DNA of 64,000 bases. Origin: Fimbriimonadia bacterium (GTDB lineage: Bacteria; Armatimonadota; Fimbriimonadia; Fimbriimonadales; JABRVX01). Positions 32,499-41,709 of the stretch are shown one piece after another (the first letter of the stretch is position 1; the number at the start of each line of letters is the position of its first letter). The notes beneath the pieces are model-generated. The model was not told where the DNA came from and ran no database searches. It worked only from the letters and a program-made list of their open reading frames with translations. The translations under genes were made by a program, and so were the position numbers. The stretch lies in NCBI GenBank assembly GCA_039961735.1, contig JABRVX010000009.1, positions 173,580 to 237,579 on the forward strand, in the 5' to 3' direction.

Positions 32499-34169
32499 AT
32501 GGAGAACAAGCGTCGGGCTGAACTGATATCCGTCCGCGTGCGCTGGGCGATTCTTGCCGCAGCGGTACTGATGCTGGAAGGGCGCGCACCACTTCTCGCA
32601 ATCATCTTTGTAGGTTTAGTTGCCAGCTTATACAACATTGCTGTGTGGCGAGCATGCCGAGACACGGTCAACTATCAGCGAACTGGCAGGCGGCTCGCAG
32701 AAGTAGCCAGGGCGCTCGATATCGTCGTGATAACGTCCACGATCCTTGTCCCAGGCGGCGTACACAGCAACACGTACCTTTTGTACACGCTCGTGCTGCT
32801 GCAGGCGGGTTTTGCGACGGCGAGGCGGCGTACCATCGTCGCTCTCACCTGCCTTGCCAGTGCCTCTTATCTAACTGCGGCTGCCGTGGCTGCCAGCGGC
32901 CTGCCCGATCTGCCCTTACTTGCGCGAGGGGGGCTCGTCGCCCTTGGTGGCTTCCTGGGTCTCTATCTGGGGGAGTACCGGATGCAGGAGGAGGGCAAAG
33001 CAGCACAGCAGATGCGGTTGGCAACCATCTATGACTGCTGCATGAGCCTGACCAGCGGCCAGCGCCTTAGCCCGCTGTTGTCGCGAGTCCTTCGCTCCGC
33101 TGTACAGGAAATTGACGCGACTTTGGGCTACGTAATGCTGTCCGCGAAGGACAACCGGGACATACTGCTTACCGAGGTGGCCTACAGCAAGCATGGCAAC
33201 GTGGACTTCCCGAAAGAGTGCCTGGTCGGAGAAGGGCTTGCCGGGTACGTGGGGGCTACAGGTCAGCCGCTACTCGTGAATGCCGGCGAGGAGGATGGCC
33301 TGGACGCTTCGTTCACGGATCACCAGCCTGGCGCCGGCTGTGCTATCGCCGCTCCCCTGCTCTATCGTCTCGGCTCCGTAGACCCGTCTGCGGAAAAGCA
33401 GCAAGAAGTCGTGGGTGTACTGGTGTTCCACTCTGCCGAGCCCGGGCGTAGATTTACGGAGGCCGACCTGGACTTCGTGCGCACGTTGGCATCTATGATC
33501 TCGGTGGCAGCGGTGAACGAACGGATGTACGAGGCGCTGCGCGACACGTTCCTCCGGACCCTGGAGGCTCTGGCCAACTCCCTGGAAGCCCGCGATGAAT
33601 ACACCAGGGGCCACTCCCAGCGTGTTTGTGACCTCTCTATGATGCTTGCCCGTCACATGGGGGTGTGCGAGGAGGCGTTGGCGGAGATACGAGTAGGCAC
33701 TCTGCTCCACGACATCGGCAAGATCGGCATCCCGGACGCGGTCCTGAACAAGCCAGGTCGGCTGACCGAGGAGGAGTTCGCTCTCATGCGGCTGCACACG
33801 GTCATCGGCTACGACATCTGCAAGCCCCTGGGGCTGAACGAGGGCGCGCTCATGCTTATCCGCAACCACCACGAGCGGCTGGACGGCACAGGATATCCCG
33901 ACGGCCTGAAGGGTGGTGAGTTGCCTCTGTCCGTGCGCATCGTCTGCGTGGCGGACGCGTTCGACGCCATGTCCTCTCGGCGTCCGTACCGCGACGTGAT
34001 GGACGAAAAGCTGAGGCTAGAGCAGTTCAACCGATTTGCCGGCACGCAGTTCGACCCGGTGGTAGTGCAGGTGCTGAAGACCCTCCTGCGCGAGGGCAAA
34101 CTGGACGAGATGTACCAAGACCACTGGAACGACGTAGCAACCTCTCGCGATCACCTGAGGGCGGCATAG
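32499..34169 (+). CDS. membrane HD-GYP phosphodiesterase with GAF domain
   Basis: 556 residues: four to five membrane helices (about 12-160), a GAF-like domain (about 170-345) and an HD-GYP domain (about 350-540). Catalytic segments HDIGKIGIPD and HHERLDGTGYPDGLKGGELP are complete, so c-di-GMP (or another cyclic dinucleotide) hydrolysis is expected at the inner membrane. It leads the pil operon with only 2 nt to pilM, suggesting that it controls pilus assembly or retraction through the second messenger. No clear ribosome site precedes the ATG. Confidence 0.92.
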   Translation: MENKRRAELISVRVRWAILAAAVLMLEGRAPLLAIIFVGLVASLYNIAVWRACRDTVNYQRTGRRLAEVARALDIVVITSTILVPGGVHSNTYLLYTLVLLQAGFATARRRTIVALTCLASASYLTAAAVAASGLPDLPLLARGGLVALGGFLGLYLGEYRMQEEGKAAQQMRLATIYDCCMSLTSGQRLSPLLSRVLRSAVQEIDATLGYVMLSAKDNRDILLTEVAYSKHGNVDFPKECLVGEGLAGYVGATGQPLLVNAGEEDGLDASFTDHQPGAGCAIAAPLLYRLGSVDPSAEKQQEVVGVLVFHSAEPGRRFTEADLDFVRTLASMISVAAVNERMYEALRDTFLRTLEALANSLEARDEYTRGHSQRVCDLSMMLARHMGVCEEALAEIRVGTLLHDIGKIGIPDAVLNKPGRLTEEEFALMRLHTVIGYDICKPLGLNEGALMLIRNHHERLDGTGYPDGLKGGELPLSVRIVCVADAFDAMSSRRPYRDVMDEKLRLEQFNRFAGTQFDPVVVQVLKTLLREGKLDEMYQDHWNDVATSRDHLRAA

Positions 34170-34171
34170 CC

Positions 34172-35353
34172 ATGCCCGGACGAGTGAGGAGTGCAGCGAG
34201 AAGGAGGCAAGGGTTCGGAGTGGACTTCGGCCGTCGCTTTCTGAAGGCAGTGCACGTGGAGGAAGGGATGGAGGGACTGACGATTCGCGCTGCCGCGGCG
34301 CTCCCGGTCGCCCCAGGAACCTACGAGAACGACCGAATCGTTGGCCGCCGCCGTCTCGCCTCCATGCTAAGAAAGTTGTGCAAGGAGCAGGGCATCTCTC
34401 CGCCGCGCGGACGATTCTCTATCCCGACTTCATCTCTGTCCCTGAAATGGCTCGATCTGCCGCGGATGGACCCCGAAGACTTGCCTGCCGCGGCCCGCAT
34501 GCAAGCGCAGCGCTACTTTGGCACTGACCCATCCCGCTCATACCAGACCCTGCTGCCATTGGAGGCCGGGGCCAACTCCGGCGAGGTGCACTATCTGCTC
34601 GTTGCCGCCCCGCGGGATGTCGTAGACGCTCGCGCCGAGGTGATGGAGACCGCGAATATCGAGCCGGTGGCGGCCAACATCGAGCCCATGTGCGTGCTTA
34701 GAGCGCTGTACAGCCTCTTCAGCCGGGGCGGGGTGTTCTGGAGAAACCAGTCGCTCACCTTCGTCGAAATGGGCTCCTCGGCAACCGAGATGTATGTAGT
34801 GCGCGATATGCGCCTTCGCTTCGTGCGGTCCATAGCTTTCGGTGCGAGGAACCTGGCGTTGACCATCGCCGAACAGGTGGGTTGCACCGAGGCGGACGGG
34901 GCACAGATGCTGGAAGCGCCGACAACGAGCCTCGACACGTCGGGAAAGCTCAGAATGCAGATGGATCATGGTCGAGAGGACCTGGACGTGGCATCTACTC
35001 TTGCCCCGTTGGTACGGGAAATAGGTCGCCTGCTCGTGTACTATCGCTCGCTATTCCCTGAGCGCAGCTACGCAGGCATTCTGGACAGGATGTACCTGTG
35101 CGGCGGCACAGCATCGTTGCGCGGGATGGATGCCTATCTCGGCGCCGCGCTCGGCATCACCGTGCACGTGGTGAACCCGTTCTCCCAGGTTCTGGCGAAA
35201 TTCAACGTGAGGGCATTCGAGTCGGTCTCGCACCGCGAGCAGGCATTCACTGCTGCGATTGGTCTCGCCATGGCGGATGTGGCAAAGGCGCCAGAAGCGG
35301 AAGGAGGTGGGGCGGATGATGCAAGTGAGTTCATCTGGAGTCGAGCTTCTTGA
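34172..35353 (+). CDS. pilM: type IV pilus assembly protein PilM
   Basis: 393 residues. An actin-like (FtsA-related) cytosolic ATPase fold: FGVDFGRRFLKAVHVE at the phosphate-1 site, LTFVEMGSSATEMYVV at phosphate-2, and MYLCGGTASLRGMDAYL at the adenosine site. It binds the PilN N-terminus and links the inner-membrane complex to the motor. It overlaps pilN by 38 nt. Confidence 0.92.
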   Translation: MPGRVRSAARRRQGFGVDFGRRFLKAVHVEEGMEGLTIRAAAALPVAPGTYENDRIVGRRRLASMLRKLCKEQGISPPRGRFSIPTSSLSLKWLDLPRMDPEDLPAAARMQAQRYFGTDPSRSYQTLLPLEAGANSGEVHYLLVAAPRDVVDARAEVMETANIEPVAANIEPMCVLRALYSLFSRGGVFWRNQSLTFVEMGSSATEMYVVRDMRLRFVRSIAFGARNLALTIAEQVGCTEADGAQMLEAPTTSLDTSGKLRMQMDHGREDLDVASTLAPLVREIGRLLVYYRSLFPERSYAGILDRMYLCGGTASLRGMDAYLGAALGITVHVVNPFSQVLAKFNVRAFESVSHREQAFTAAIGLAMADVAKAPEAEGGGADDASEFIWSRAS

Positions 35354-35924
35354 TGCCGCGCCAATCTTCGACGGCCCGAACCTGCTTGAGGAGCGGATCG
35401 GCCAGCGCGCTGCAACCTACACCGCTTCGGTGCACACCCTCAAGCATCTGGCGGTGCTGGCACTGATCTCTGCTACCCTGCTGCCCTATCTGTGGATCGC
35501 TGCAGGCAAGCTCCGCGCAGAGGCTCGGGCTGCGGGCATGGCTGCAGCTGAGGCATCGCGGCGCTACGAAGCCGTCAAGCGGCAAGCCGCGGACCAGCAG
35601 CCGGCAATCCAGTACGCCGAGCGTTTGCAAGTTACAAGACAGCACCGCGAGCGCTGGCTTTCCGTACTTCACTCGCTAGAAGAGGGAGTCGGGCCGAGCG
35701 GCTTTGTGTCCGGAGTATCCATCCGCTCGTTGCCCGGCGCGTTCGAGACGACGGTCAACGGCGAGGCCTCTTCGCTGACCGAAGCCAACCGATGGCTCGC
35801 ATCGCTGCGATTGCGGCCGGAATACCGCGACGTAGCGATAGCTCGCGTGCAGCCTGCCGAGAAGCTTCGTAGTTCTACGGTCGCGGTCCGCTATGAGCTG
35901 AGAGGCAAGGTGAGGGTGCAGTGA
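35316..35924 (+). CDS. pilN: type IV pilus assembly protein PilN
   Basis: 202 residues: a short cytosolic N-terminus, one membrane helix (HLAVLALISATLLPYLWIA, about 42-62), a coiled coil (about 65-110) and a periplasmic ferredoxin-like domain, as in PilN. The cytosolic motif is not the usual INLLP but LLDAAPIFDGPNLLEER. ATG 35316 (or 35319) follows AAGGAGGTG. The order between pilM and pilO supports the assignment more than sequence identity does. Confidence 0.82.
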   Translation: MMQVSSSGVELLDAAPIFDGPNLLEERIGQRAATYTASVHTLKHLAVLALISATLLPYLWIAAGKLRAEARAAGMAAAEASRRYEAVKRQAADQQPAIQYAERLQVTRQHRERWLSVLHSLEEGVGPSGFVSGVSIRSLPGAFETTVNGEASSLTEANRWLASLRLRPEYRDVAIARVQPAEKLRSSTVAVRYELRGKVRVQ

Positions 35925-36529
35925 ATTGGCGGCTGCTGTTGTCGAAACGGTCGGTTCTGGAAGCGCTGCGAGCCGCACACCGTATCGGCCTCGTCCTCGT
36001 GCTGGTGACGGGGGGTTACGCGGGCTACACGCTGTGGCAGCAACACAGAAAGCTGCAAGAAAGCCATGAGGCAACTCGCGTGACGGAGGGTGCCCGCTTG
36101 CAGGCAATCGCGGACCTGCGACGTGTCAGTGCCAACGCGGCGGCAGTCTCTCCCGAACAGTTACAAGCTGATGCTCCCGCTCAGTTCACCTCGATGTTCG
36201 AACAGCTTTGCAGAACGCAGGGAGTGGTCATCAGCTCATTGGAGGCCGACACGACGCCCCGAGCCGCCCTTGACCAGATGGCTGGTGGGGCGGGCATCGA
36301 GGGCTGGGTCGTTCTCGGCCACGCGATCCAAGCGGTGGGACCATACTCTGCGATTCGGACGGTGCTTCACGAACTCCAGTCGTTTCCAATGCCGCTGGAG
36401 TTCCTGGCCATCGAGACGTCGCGGACGGGCACTGATGCAAGCGGGACGCCGCTCGTGCAGATCAAACTGAACGTAGAGGTGTACCAGCCAGGAAGCCCAT
36501 CAGCCGAGGGAGCGGAGGACACGACATGA
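35921..36529 (+). CDS. pilO: type IV pilus assembly protein PilO
   Basis: 202 residues: one membrane helix (IGLVLVLVTGGYAGYTLW, about 22-40), coiled coil, then a periplasmic domain with TVLHELQSFPMPLEFLAIE, as in PilO. It pairs with PilN in the inner-membrane alignment complex. The GTG start overlaps the pilN stop (GTGA). Confidence 0.82.
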   Translation: MNWRLLLSKRSVLEALRAAHRIGLVLVLVTGGYAGYTLWQQHRKLQESHEATRVTEGARLQAIADLRRVSANAAAVSPEQLQADAPAQFTSMFEQLCRTQGVVISSLEADTTPRAALDQMAGGAGIEGWVVLGHAIQAVGPYSAIRTVLHELQSFPMPLEFLAIETSRTGTDASGTPLVQIKLNVEVYQPGSPSAEGAEDTT

Positions 36530-37215
36530 TGGAGCGCATCAATCGCTTCCGCCGGGACCCGCGTATGGTTGCGCCTCTCTCCCTGATCGCAGTACTCGTC
36601 GTTGGGTACGCCGTGATGCAAGCTCTCGCGGGGCCGAGCCCTGTGCGTGTACGGGTCCAGGAAGTGACCCCGCAGGTGCAGACTTCGGTCAGCATCCCGA
36701 TGGGAACCGACTCGCGGCAGATCGAGACGCGCAACCCCTACTTCCATCCTGCCCTGCTGCAGGCGGAGAACCCCAAGGGCGGGACGACGGACGAAGTGCC
36801 GCCTGGTGGACTAGGGGGCCTGCTACCGGTACAACCCGCGCCTTCGGAAGTCATTGACAGAGGCATGCCTCCGCCGCTCACGGCGGAGGCATCGGTAGGA
36901 CCCGGGGGGCACCAGCAGCCCAAGCCGCAGGTGGTGGAAGGTTCGGAACCGACGGGCGTTCAGGGGAAGCCTACACCGCAAGCGGCGGAGGCGTCGGAGC
37001 AGTTGCAATTGTTGCCTCAATACCAGCTAGTGGCCGTGGTGCTCGGGGCGCAACCAGCCGCCCTCTTGGTAACCGAGACCGGTGACAACCTGCAGGTGAT
37101 GTTGTCGGACAAGCTACCCGGCGGCGAACGGGTGGTCCGGATCACATCAACGTATGTGGCGCTCGAAGGGAGTGGCTGGGCACGGATACTGTTCCTTTCG
37201 GGGTCGTGGCCGTGA
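36526..37215 (+). CDS. PilP-like pilus assembly protein
   Basis: 229 residues: N-terminal membrane helix (about 16-35), a long Pro/Gly/Ala-rich linker (about 75-165), and a small C-terminal beta domain (QYQLVAVVLGAQPAALLVTETGDN, split by a turn) resembling the PilP/GspC homology region that touches the secretin. Assignment rests mainly on position and layout; sequence is divergent. The linker contains two REP-like palindromes, which encode the in-frame AEAS segments. Overlaps pilO by 4 nt. Confidence 0.65.
   Translation: MMERINRFRRDPRMVAPLSLIAVLVVGYAVMQALAGPSPVRVRVQEVTPQVQTSVSIPMGTDSRQIETRNPYFHPALLQAENPKGGTTDEVPPGGLGGLLPVQPAPSEVIDRGMPPPLTAEASVGPGGHQQPKPQVVEGSEPTGVQGKPTPQAAEASEQLQLLPQYQLVAVVLGAQPAALLVTETGDNLQVMLSDKLPGGERVVRITSTYVALEGSGWARILFLSGSWP
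36865..36892. repeat. REP-like palindromic element, copy 2 (inside coding sequence)
   Basis: ATGCCTCCGCCG (36865-36876) pairs perfectly with CGGCGGAGGCAT (36881-36892) around CTCA: a 12-bp stem within the linker of the PilP-like gene. Confidence 0.6.
36969..36992. repeat. REP-like palindromic element, copy 3
   Basis: GCCT...CCGC-AA-GCGG...AGGC, a degenerate copy of the 36865 element, also inside the PilP-like linker, with GCGGCGGAGGCGTC as the shared core. Confidence 0.5.
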
Positions 37216-37409
37216 TGACGAGCGGACAGCCAGATGTCGCCTCCACTGCAAGCGGCGGAGGCATCAACGGTATCACACCTCGGCCGGGTGCCATGAGCGA
37301 CTTGCTGCCCGCGATGAACCCCGAGTCGTCCGCCGGCAGATACCGAAAAGGGGGTTTCCACGGCACCCAAAACCGACTGCTCGTGGATGTTTCTGGAGGA
37401 TGGCAATGA
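37215..37409 (+). CDS. small translationally coupled frame between pilP-like and secretin genes
   Basis: 64 residues starting MTSGQPDVASTASGGG. Its ATG overlaps the PilP-like TGA (TGATG at 37213-37217), and its TGA overlaps the secretin ATG (ATGA at 37406-37409), so it bridges the two genes without a gap. The composition is Gly/Ser/Pro-rich with no signal or membrane helix; no homologue is recognised. It contains a REP-like copy. It may be a real small protein or merely a coupling frame that carries ribosomes to the secretin start. Confidence 0.4.
   Translation: MTSGQPDVASTASGGGINGITPRPGAMSDLLPAMNPESSAGRYRKGGFHGTQNRLLVDVSGGWQ
37234..37264. repeat. REP-like palindromic element, copy 4
   Basis: GCCTCC and GGAGGC enclose CTGCAAGCGGC; the core GCGGCGGAGGCATC is identical to copy 1. 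It lies in the small frame between the PilP-like and secretin genes. Confidence 0.5.
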
Positions 37410-38767
37410 AGCTACATCGGTTCGTATCGAGAGGCCATCGGTGGTTTAGTAGATGGACCATCTTTGCCACTTTGCTCCTAGCCGTCATGGCGATCGCTGC
37501 GCCCCCCGACCCTGCCGAGCCATGCAACCTCGAGATGCAGAACGCGGACGTTGCGGCGGTGCTTCAACTCCTGGCCCGACAGCGCGGCATAAACTTGGTG
37601 TTCGCTTCCGAGGTGAAGGCGAAACGGAGCTTCAGCCTGCAAAACACGTCTTTCGAGGAGGCGCTCACACGCCTCACTAAGTACGACGGCATGAGTTGGC
37701 ATCTGGATGGCGACGTGTACGTAGTGGGAACGCCCGAGAAGCTGCAGGAGCTGTTCCCCGAACTGAGGCCCGCTCCGCCTCCCCCGCCTCCCGCCGAACG
37801 GTTGGTGGTCAAGAGCTACCTGTGCAGCCACATCAAGGCCTCGGAGGCGGTCAGCCTGTTGGACAAGCTGTTTCCCGCTGAGGCTAGCGGAGGTCTCGTC
37901 GCGTCACTGGCTCCCGGTCCCCTTACCCCTGGGCTCTCGGGCACGTATTCTGCGCAGTCCGGGATGGGCGCACAACCGATGGGAACGGGAAGTGCGGAGC
38001 AATCCGCGTCGCGCAGGGTGCTGGTCCGTGGACCCGAGGTGCTGGTCGAGTCTGCCCTGGAGGCACTGCGGAGTATGGACGTGCCGAGGCGACAGGTCAA
38101 TATCGCCGTGACCATCCGCGACGTGACACAGGACGCGCTCAAGGAGCTCGGCATTTCGTGGAGCTGGTCGAACATCGGTCTGCGCGAGCGGAGTGGCGAC
38201 GGCATCCAGTTCGGCGCCTACTCCCGGCAACCGTTCAACATAGACGCGGTGCTCTCGGCAATGGAGAAGGAGGGCAAAGCCCAGCTCCTGGCCGCACCCA
38301 ATGTTAGCGTGCTCGACGGTGAGAAGGCTTTTGTCCTGATCGGCCAGAGGCTGCTCTACCCGGTCCTCATCGGCTACTCGCAGGCAAACACTCCCATCTT
38401 CGACAAGCAGGAAGAGCGGGTTGGTATCTACCTGCAGGTCTCGGCGCTGATCACCGAGGACGATGAGATCGCGTTGACCCTGTATCCCCAAGTCTCCGTG
38501 GTGACGGGTTACCTCGAGCAGAACGGCGGCAGCTATCCGCAGATTGCCACACGAGAGGCTCAGACCAGCCTGAGAGTAAAGCACGGCCAGCCCATCGTCA
38601 TCGGTGGTCTCATCCGCCAAGAGGAGATCAAGACGCTGGAGAGGGTGCCAGGTCTATCGCAGATCCCACTTTTCGGCGAGCTGTTCAAGCGGAGGAAGAC
38701 CACGAAGCTGAACTCCCAGGTGATCATCATCATCACGCCCACCATTCTGGAGGACTCTCAGGAATGA
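37406..38767 (+). CDS. pilQ: type IV pilus / type II secretion secretin (PilQ-like)
   Basis: 453 residues, shorter than most PilQ proteins. A signal peptide (about 15-35), an N-terminal STN/secretin-TonB domain (NADVAAVLQLLARQRGINLVF split at the loop, FEEALTRLTKYDGMSW), an N1-like domain, and the C-terminal secretin domain with IAVTIRDVTQDALKELG, LIGQRLLYPV and the closing VPGLSQIPLFGELFKRR and VIIIITPTI blocks. It forms the outer-membrane pore for the pilus. ATG 37406 is chosen since GGAGG lies 6 nt upstream. It overlaps pilB by 4 nt. Confidence 0.92.
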   Translation: MKLHRFVSRGHRWFSRWTIFATLLLAVMAIAAPPDPAEPCNLEMQNADVAAVLQLLARQRGINLVFASEVKAKRSFSLQNTSFEEALTRLTKYDGMSWHLDGDVYVVGTPEKLQELFPELRPAPPPPPPAERLVVKSYLCSHIKASEAVSLLDKLFPAEASGGLVASLAPGPLTPGLSGTYSAQSGMGAQPMGTGSAEQSASRRVLVRGPEVLVESALEALRSMDVPRRQVNIAVTIRDVTQDALKELGISWSWSNIGLRERSGDGIQFGAYSRQPFNIDAVLSAMEKEGKAQLLAAPNVSVLDGEKAFVLIGQRLLYPVLIGYSQANTPIFDKQEERVGIYLQVSALITEDDEIALTLYPQVSVVTGYLEQNGGSYPQIATREAQTSLRVKHGQPIVIGGLIRQEEIKTLERVPGLSQIPLFGELFKRRKTTKLNSQVIIIITPTILEDSQE

Positions 38768-40467
38768 TCGCCGAGCGCCCGCTCGCCGACCTGGTGGTGG
38801 ACGAAGGGTTCATCGGCCGCGACGAGCTCGATCGCATTTTGGGCCGCCGCGAGGACGCCACCGAACCTGTCGGCGACCTGCTCGTACGTCTCGGCCTGCT
38901 CACGGAGAAGCAGAAGACCTATTGCATCGGCAAGCAGCTAGGCGTGCCTTTCATAGACCTCTCTGCCGTGGACTTGGACACCAGCATCGCTCGGGCACTT
39001 CCGCACGCTGTCGCGATAAGGCTGATGGCGGTGGCGTTCGACAAGAGCGCCGACGGTTACAGTGTCGCAATGGCAAACCCGCTCGACATCGCCGCACTCG
39101 ATGACCTGCAGGCTCGCCTCGGTGCACCGGTTGAACCCTATATCGCCTCCGAGGAGGACATCCGCGACGCCATCTTCCGAACCTTTGGTGCCTACGATGA
39201 CCTCGGCGAGATCGTAGGCGAGGCAGTCAAAGGCCTCGACACGGCGGAGATCGAGATAGCCGACGAAGAGACCGAAGATGGTCATGTCAATGTCGTCGAA
39301 CTGAAGGAAGTCGCCGAGGGCGCACCGGTAGTCAAGCTGGTGAACGCTATCTTCGCCAGGGCGATCGCAGTTCGGGCTAGTGACATTCACATTGAGCCAC
39401 ACCCGCGCCGCGTCCGGGTGCGCTACCGCATAGACGGCATTCTTCAGGAAGCGATGGTTCTGCCAAAAGACCTCCAGCAACCGCTCGCTTCCCGCATCAA
39501 AGTGATGGGGGCAATGGACATCGCCGAGCGTCGGGCTCCACAGGACGGACGGTGCACGCTGGTTACGCCGCAGGGCGAGTTCGATTTCCGCATCTCCACC
39601 TATCCGAGCGTGAACGGGGAGAACATCGTGCTGCGCATCTTGGACAAGAAGGCGGCGATGATCGGAATGGATCGCCTTGGCCTGAACCCAGAAGTGCACG
39701 CAAAGGTCGAGCGCCATATCGCGGCTCCCAGCGGCATGATTCTAGCCACCGGCCCGACCGGCTCCGGCAAGACGACCACGCTATACGCCGCGCTCAACGC
39801 GCTCAACACCGTCGAGCGAAACGTCATGACCATCGAAGACCCGGTCGAGTATCAGCTCACTGGCGTAGTCCAGGGCAACGTCAACCCGCGCGCGGGCATC
39901 ACATTCGCGAACGGGCTCCGCGCCATTCTGCGCCAAGACCCCGACGTGCTGCTCGTCGGCGAGATACGCGACACCGAGACCGCAGAGATCGCCATCGAGG
40001 CGGCACTAACCGGACACCTCGTGCTCTCCAGCCTGCATGCCAACGACGCGGCAGGTGCGGTAAGCCGGCTAGTGGACATGGGGATCGAGCCGTTCCTTGT
40101 CGCGTCGGCCGTCAACCTCGTACTTGCGCAGCGGCTCCTGCGAGTCACTTGCCAGAGGTGCAAGATGCCGCATCGGCCGAGCGACTTGCTCCTCCACCAG
40201 CTCGGCCTCCCGCTCGAGCATGCCTACGAACAGGGCTTGGGCTGCGACTACTGCGCCCGGACGGGCTATATGGGAAGATGTGGGGCCTATGAGGCGCTGG
40301 AGGTGACACCGCCAATCCAGAACCTGATCATGCAGAAATGCGCGCCGGGGCAGATCCGCGACGCGGCTATAGCCTCGGGCATGACGACACTGAGGGAGGA
40401 TGCGCTGGCCAAGGTGCTGTCCGGGATCACGACTCCTGACGAAGTGGCGAGGGCGACTCTGGAGTAG
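38764..40467 (+). CDS. pilB: pilus extension ATPase PilB/GspE
   Basis: 567 residues. An N-terminal MshEN-type domain (about 1-150), then the AAA-like motor: SDIHIEPHPRRVRVRYRIDG, Walker A GPTGSGKT (330-337), the Asp box EDPVEY, Walker B LLVGEIRDTETAEIA, the His box LHANDAAGAVSRL, and the tetracysteine zinc site TCQRC / CDYC. It powers pilin assembly at the inner membrane. The MshEN region raises the possibility of direct c-di-GMP binding, which would tie in with the HD-GYP gene leading the operon. 3 nt separate it from pilC. Confidence 0.94.
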   Translation: MIAERPLADLVVDEGFIGRDELDRILGRREDATEPVGDLLVRLGLLTEKQKTYCIGKQLGVPFIDLSAVDLDTSIARALPHAVAIRLMAVAFDKSADGYSVAMANPLDIAALDDLQARLGAPVEPYIASEEDIRDAIFRTFGAYDDLGEIVGEAVKGLDTAEIEIADEETEDGHVNVVELKEVAEGAPVVKLVNAIFARAIAVRASDIHIEPHPRRVRVRYRIDGILQEAMVLPKDLQQPLASRIKVMGAMDIAERRAPQDGRCTLVTPQGEFDFRISTYPSVNGENIVLRILDKKAAMIGMDRLGLNPEVHAKVERHIAAPSGMILATGPTGSGKTTTLYAALNALNTVERNVMTIEDPVEYQLTGVVQGNVNPRAGITFANGLRAILRQDPDVLLVGEIRDTETAEIAIEAALTGHLVLSSLHANDAAGAVSRLVDMGIEPFLVASAVNLVLAQRLLRVTCQRCKMPHRPSDLLLHQLGLPLEHAYEQGLGCDYCARTGYMGRCGAYEALEVTPPIQNLIMQKCAPGQIRDAAIASGMTTLREDALAKVLSGITTPDEVARATLE

Positions 40468-40470
40468 GCC

Positions 40471-41709
40471 ATGCCGATCTACCGTTACAAAGCGTACGAG
40501 ACCAGTGGAGCGCGGGTTCAGGACACCATCGAAGCGTCGGACGAGAAGGACGCTCTTCGGAAGCTTGCATATCGCGGCTTGACTGTAGCATCTATCCAAG
40601 TCGAGGCGCAAACGCATGCCGCCAGAGGCCGGCGACCCGTGACGGAGTCTTCCGGTATTGGCGTATTTGGCCCAAAGCTGAAACCCGAAGACACCGCGGT
40701 GCTGTGTCGCGAGCTCGCCATCATGATTGACGCGGGCGTGCCCATCTCCGAAGCACTCACTTCGCTTGCCGAAGCCGCACGGCACCCGGCGATTCTCCGC
40801 GGGTTGAACGACGTCCTCGCCCAGATCCGAAATGGCGCAAGCCTTTCGGAAGCTATCCGCGTTGCGCCTCGCGTCTTCCCCGGGCTTTTGGCCGACATCG
40901 TCAGCGTGGCCGAGGAGGGAGGCAGTCTACCCACGGCGCTGGACACCGCAGCTTCGCACATCGAGCAGTCGCTGGACTTCCGCCGCAAGGTCCGATCCGC
41001 GCTCATTTACCCAGTGCTACTTCTAAGCATTGCCGTCATCACCGCCGCTGTGCTCATCACCTTCGTACTCCCGAGGTTCACCAAGATCTTCGAGAACATG
41101 GGAGTGGAGACGCCGACAAGCACCCAGGCACTGCTCGCAGTAAGCGGTTTCTTGCACGGTGCGTGGCCCTATATCTTTGGGACTTGCGTCGCTCTTTGGG
41201 TGGTCTGGCGACGGCTGATGAAGGAGCGGCCGTTTTGCACGAACTGGACGCGGGGGCTGATGCGCCTCCCGATCGCAGGCGATCTCATGCGTAAAGTGGC
41301 GTTGGCCCGCGCCCTCGCCGTTCTCAGTTCCCTGCTTTCGTGCAATGTGCCGCTGCTCCGAGCGCTGACTCACGCCGGCAAGGTCACCGGAAACCCGGTA
41401 TACGAGGACAGCTTTACGTCGGTCGCCTCCCGTGTAGAGGGTGGTCGAAGCCTCGCGGAGGCTCTGGGGGAGGCTGACGCTATTCCTCACCTCATCATCC
41501 AGATGACCGCCGTAGGGGAGCGCACTGGCTCTCTGGCCGCTGTACTCGGAAAGACCGCGGCGTTCATCGAGGCCGACGTGGACAACAAGCTCCGGTCACT
41601 CACATCCATCATCGAGCCCCTGATGATCGTCGGGCTCGGCGTGTTCATCGGGTTCATCACCATCTCGGTCATAGCGCCGATCTACTCTCTCGTAGGGCAG
41701 GTCCGATGA
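40471..41709 (+). CDS. pilC: pilus inner-membrane platform protein PilC/GspF
   Basis: 412 residues. YRYKAYETSG at the N-terminus, two T2SSF domains (CRELAIMIDAGVPISEALTSL; LARALAVLSSLLSCNVPLL), and three hydrophobic segments (near 175-195, 220-240, 375-400). It anchors the PilB motor. It ends in an ATGA overlap with the following pseudopilin gene. Confidence 0.93.
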   Translation: MPIYRYKAYETSGARVQDTIEASDEKDALRKLAYRGLTVASIQVEAQTHAARGRRPVTESSGIGVFGPKLKPEDTAVLCRELAIMIDAGVPISEALTSLAEAARHPAILRGLNDVLAQIRNGASLSEAIRVAPRVFPGLLADIVSVAEEGGSLPTALDTAASHIEQSLDFRRKVRSALIYPVLLLSIAVITAAVLITFVLPRFTKIFENMGVETPTSTQALLAVSGFLHGAWPYIFGTCVALWVVWRRLMKERPFCTNWTRGLMRLPIAGDLMRKVALARALAVLSSLLSCNVPLLRALTHAGKVTGNPVYEDSFTSVASRVEGGRSLAEALGEADAIPHLIIQMTAVGERTGSLAAVLGKTAAFIEADVDNKLRSLTSIIEPLMIVGLGVFIGFITISVIAPIYSLVGQVR

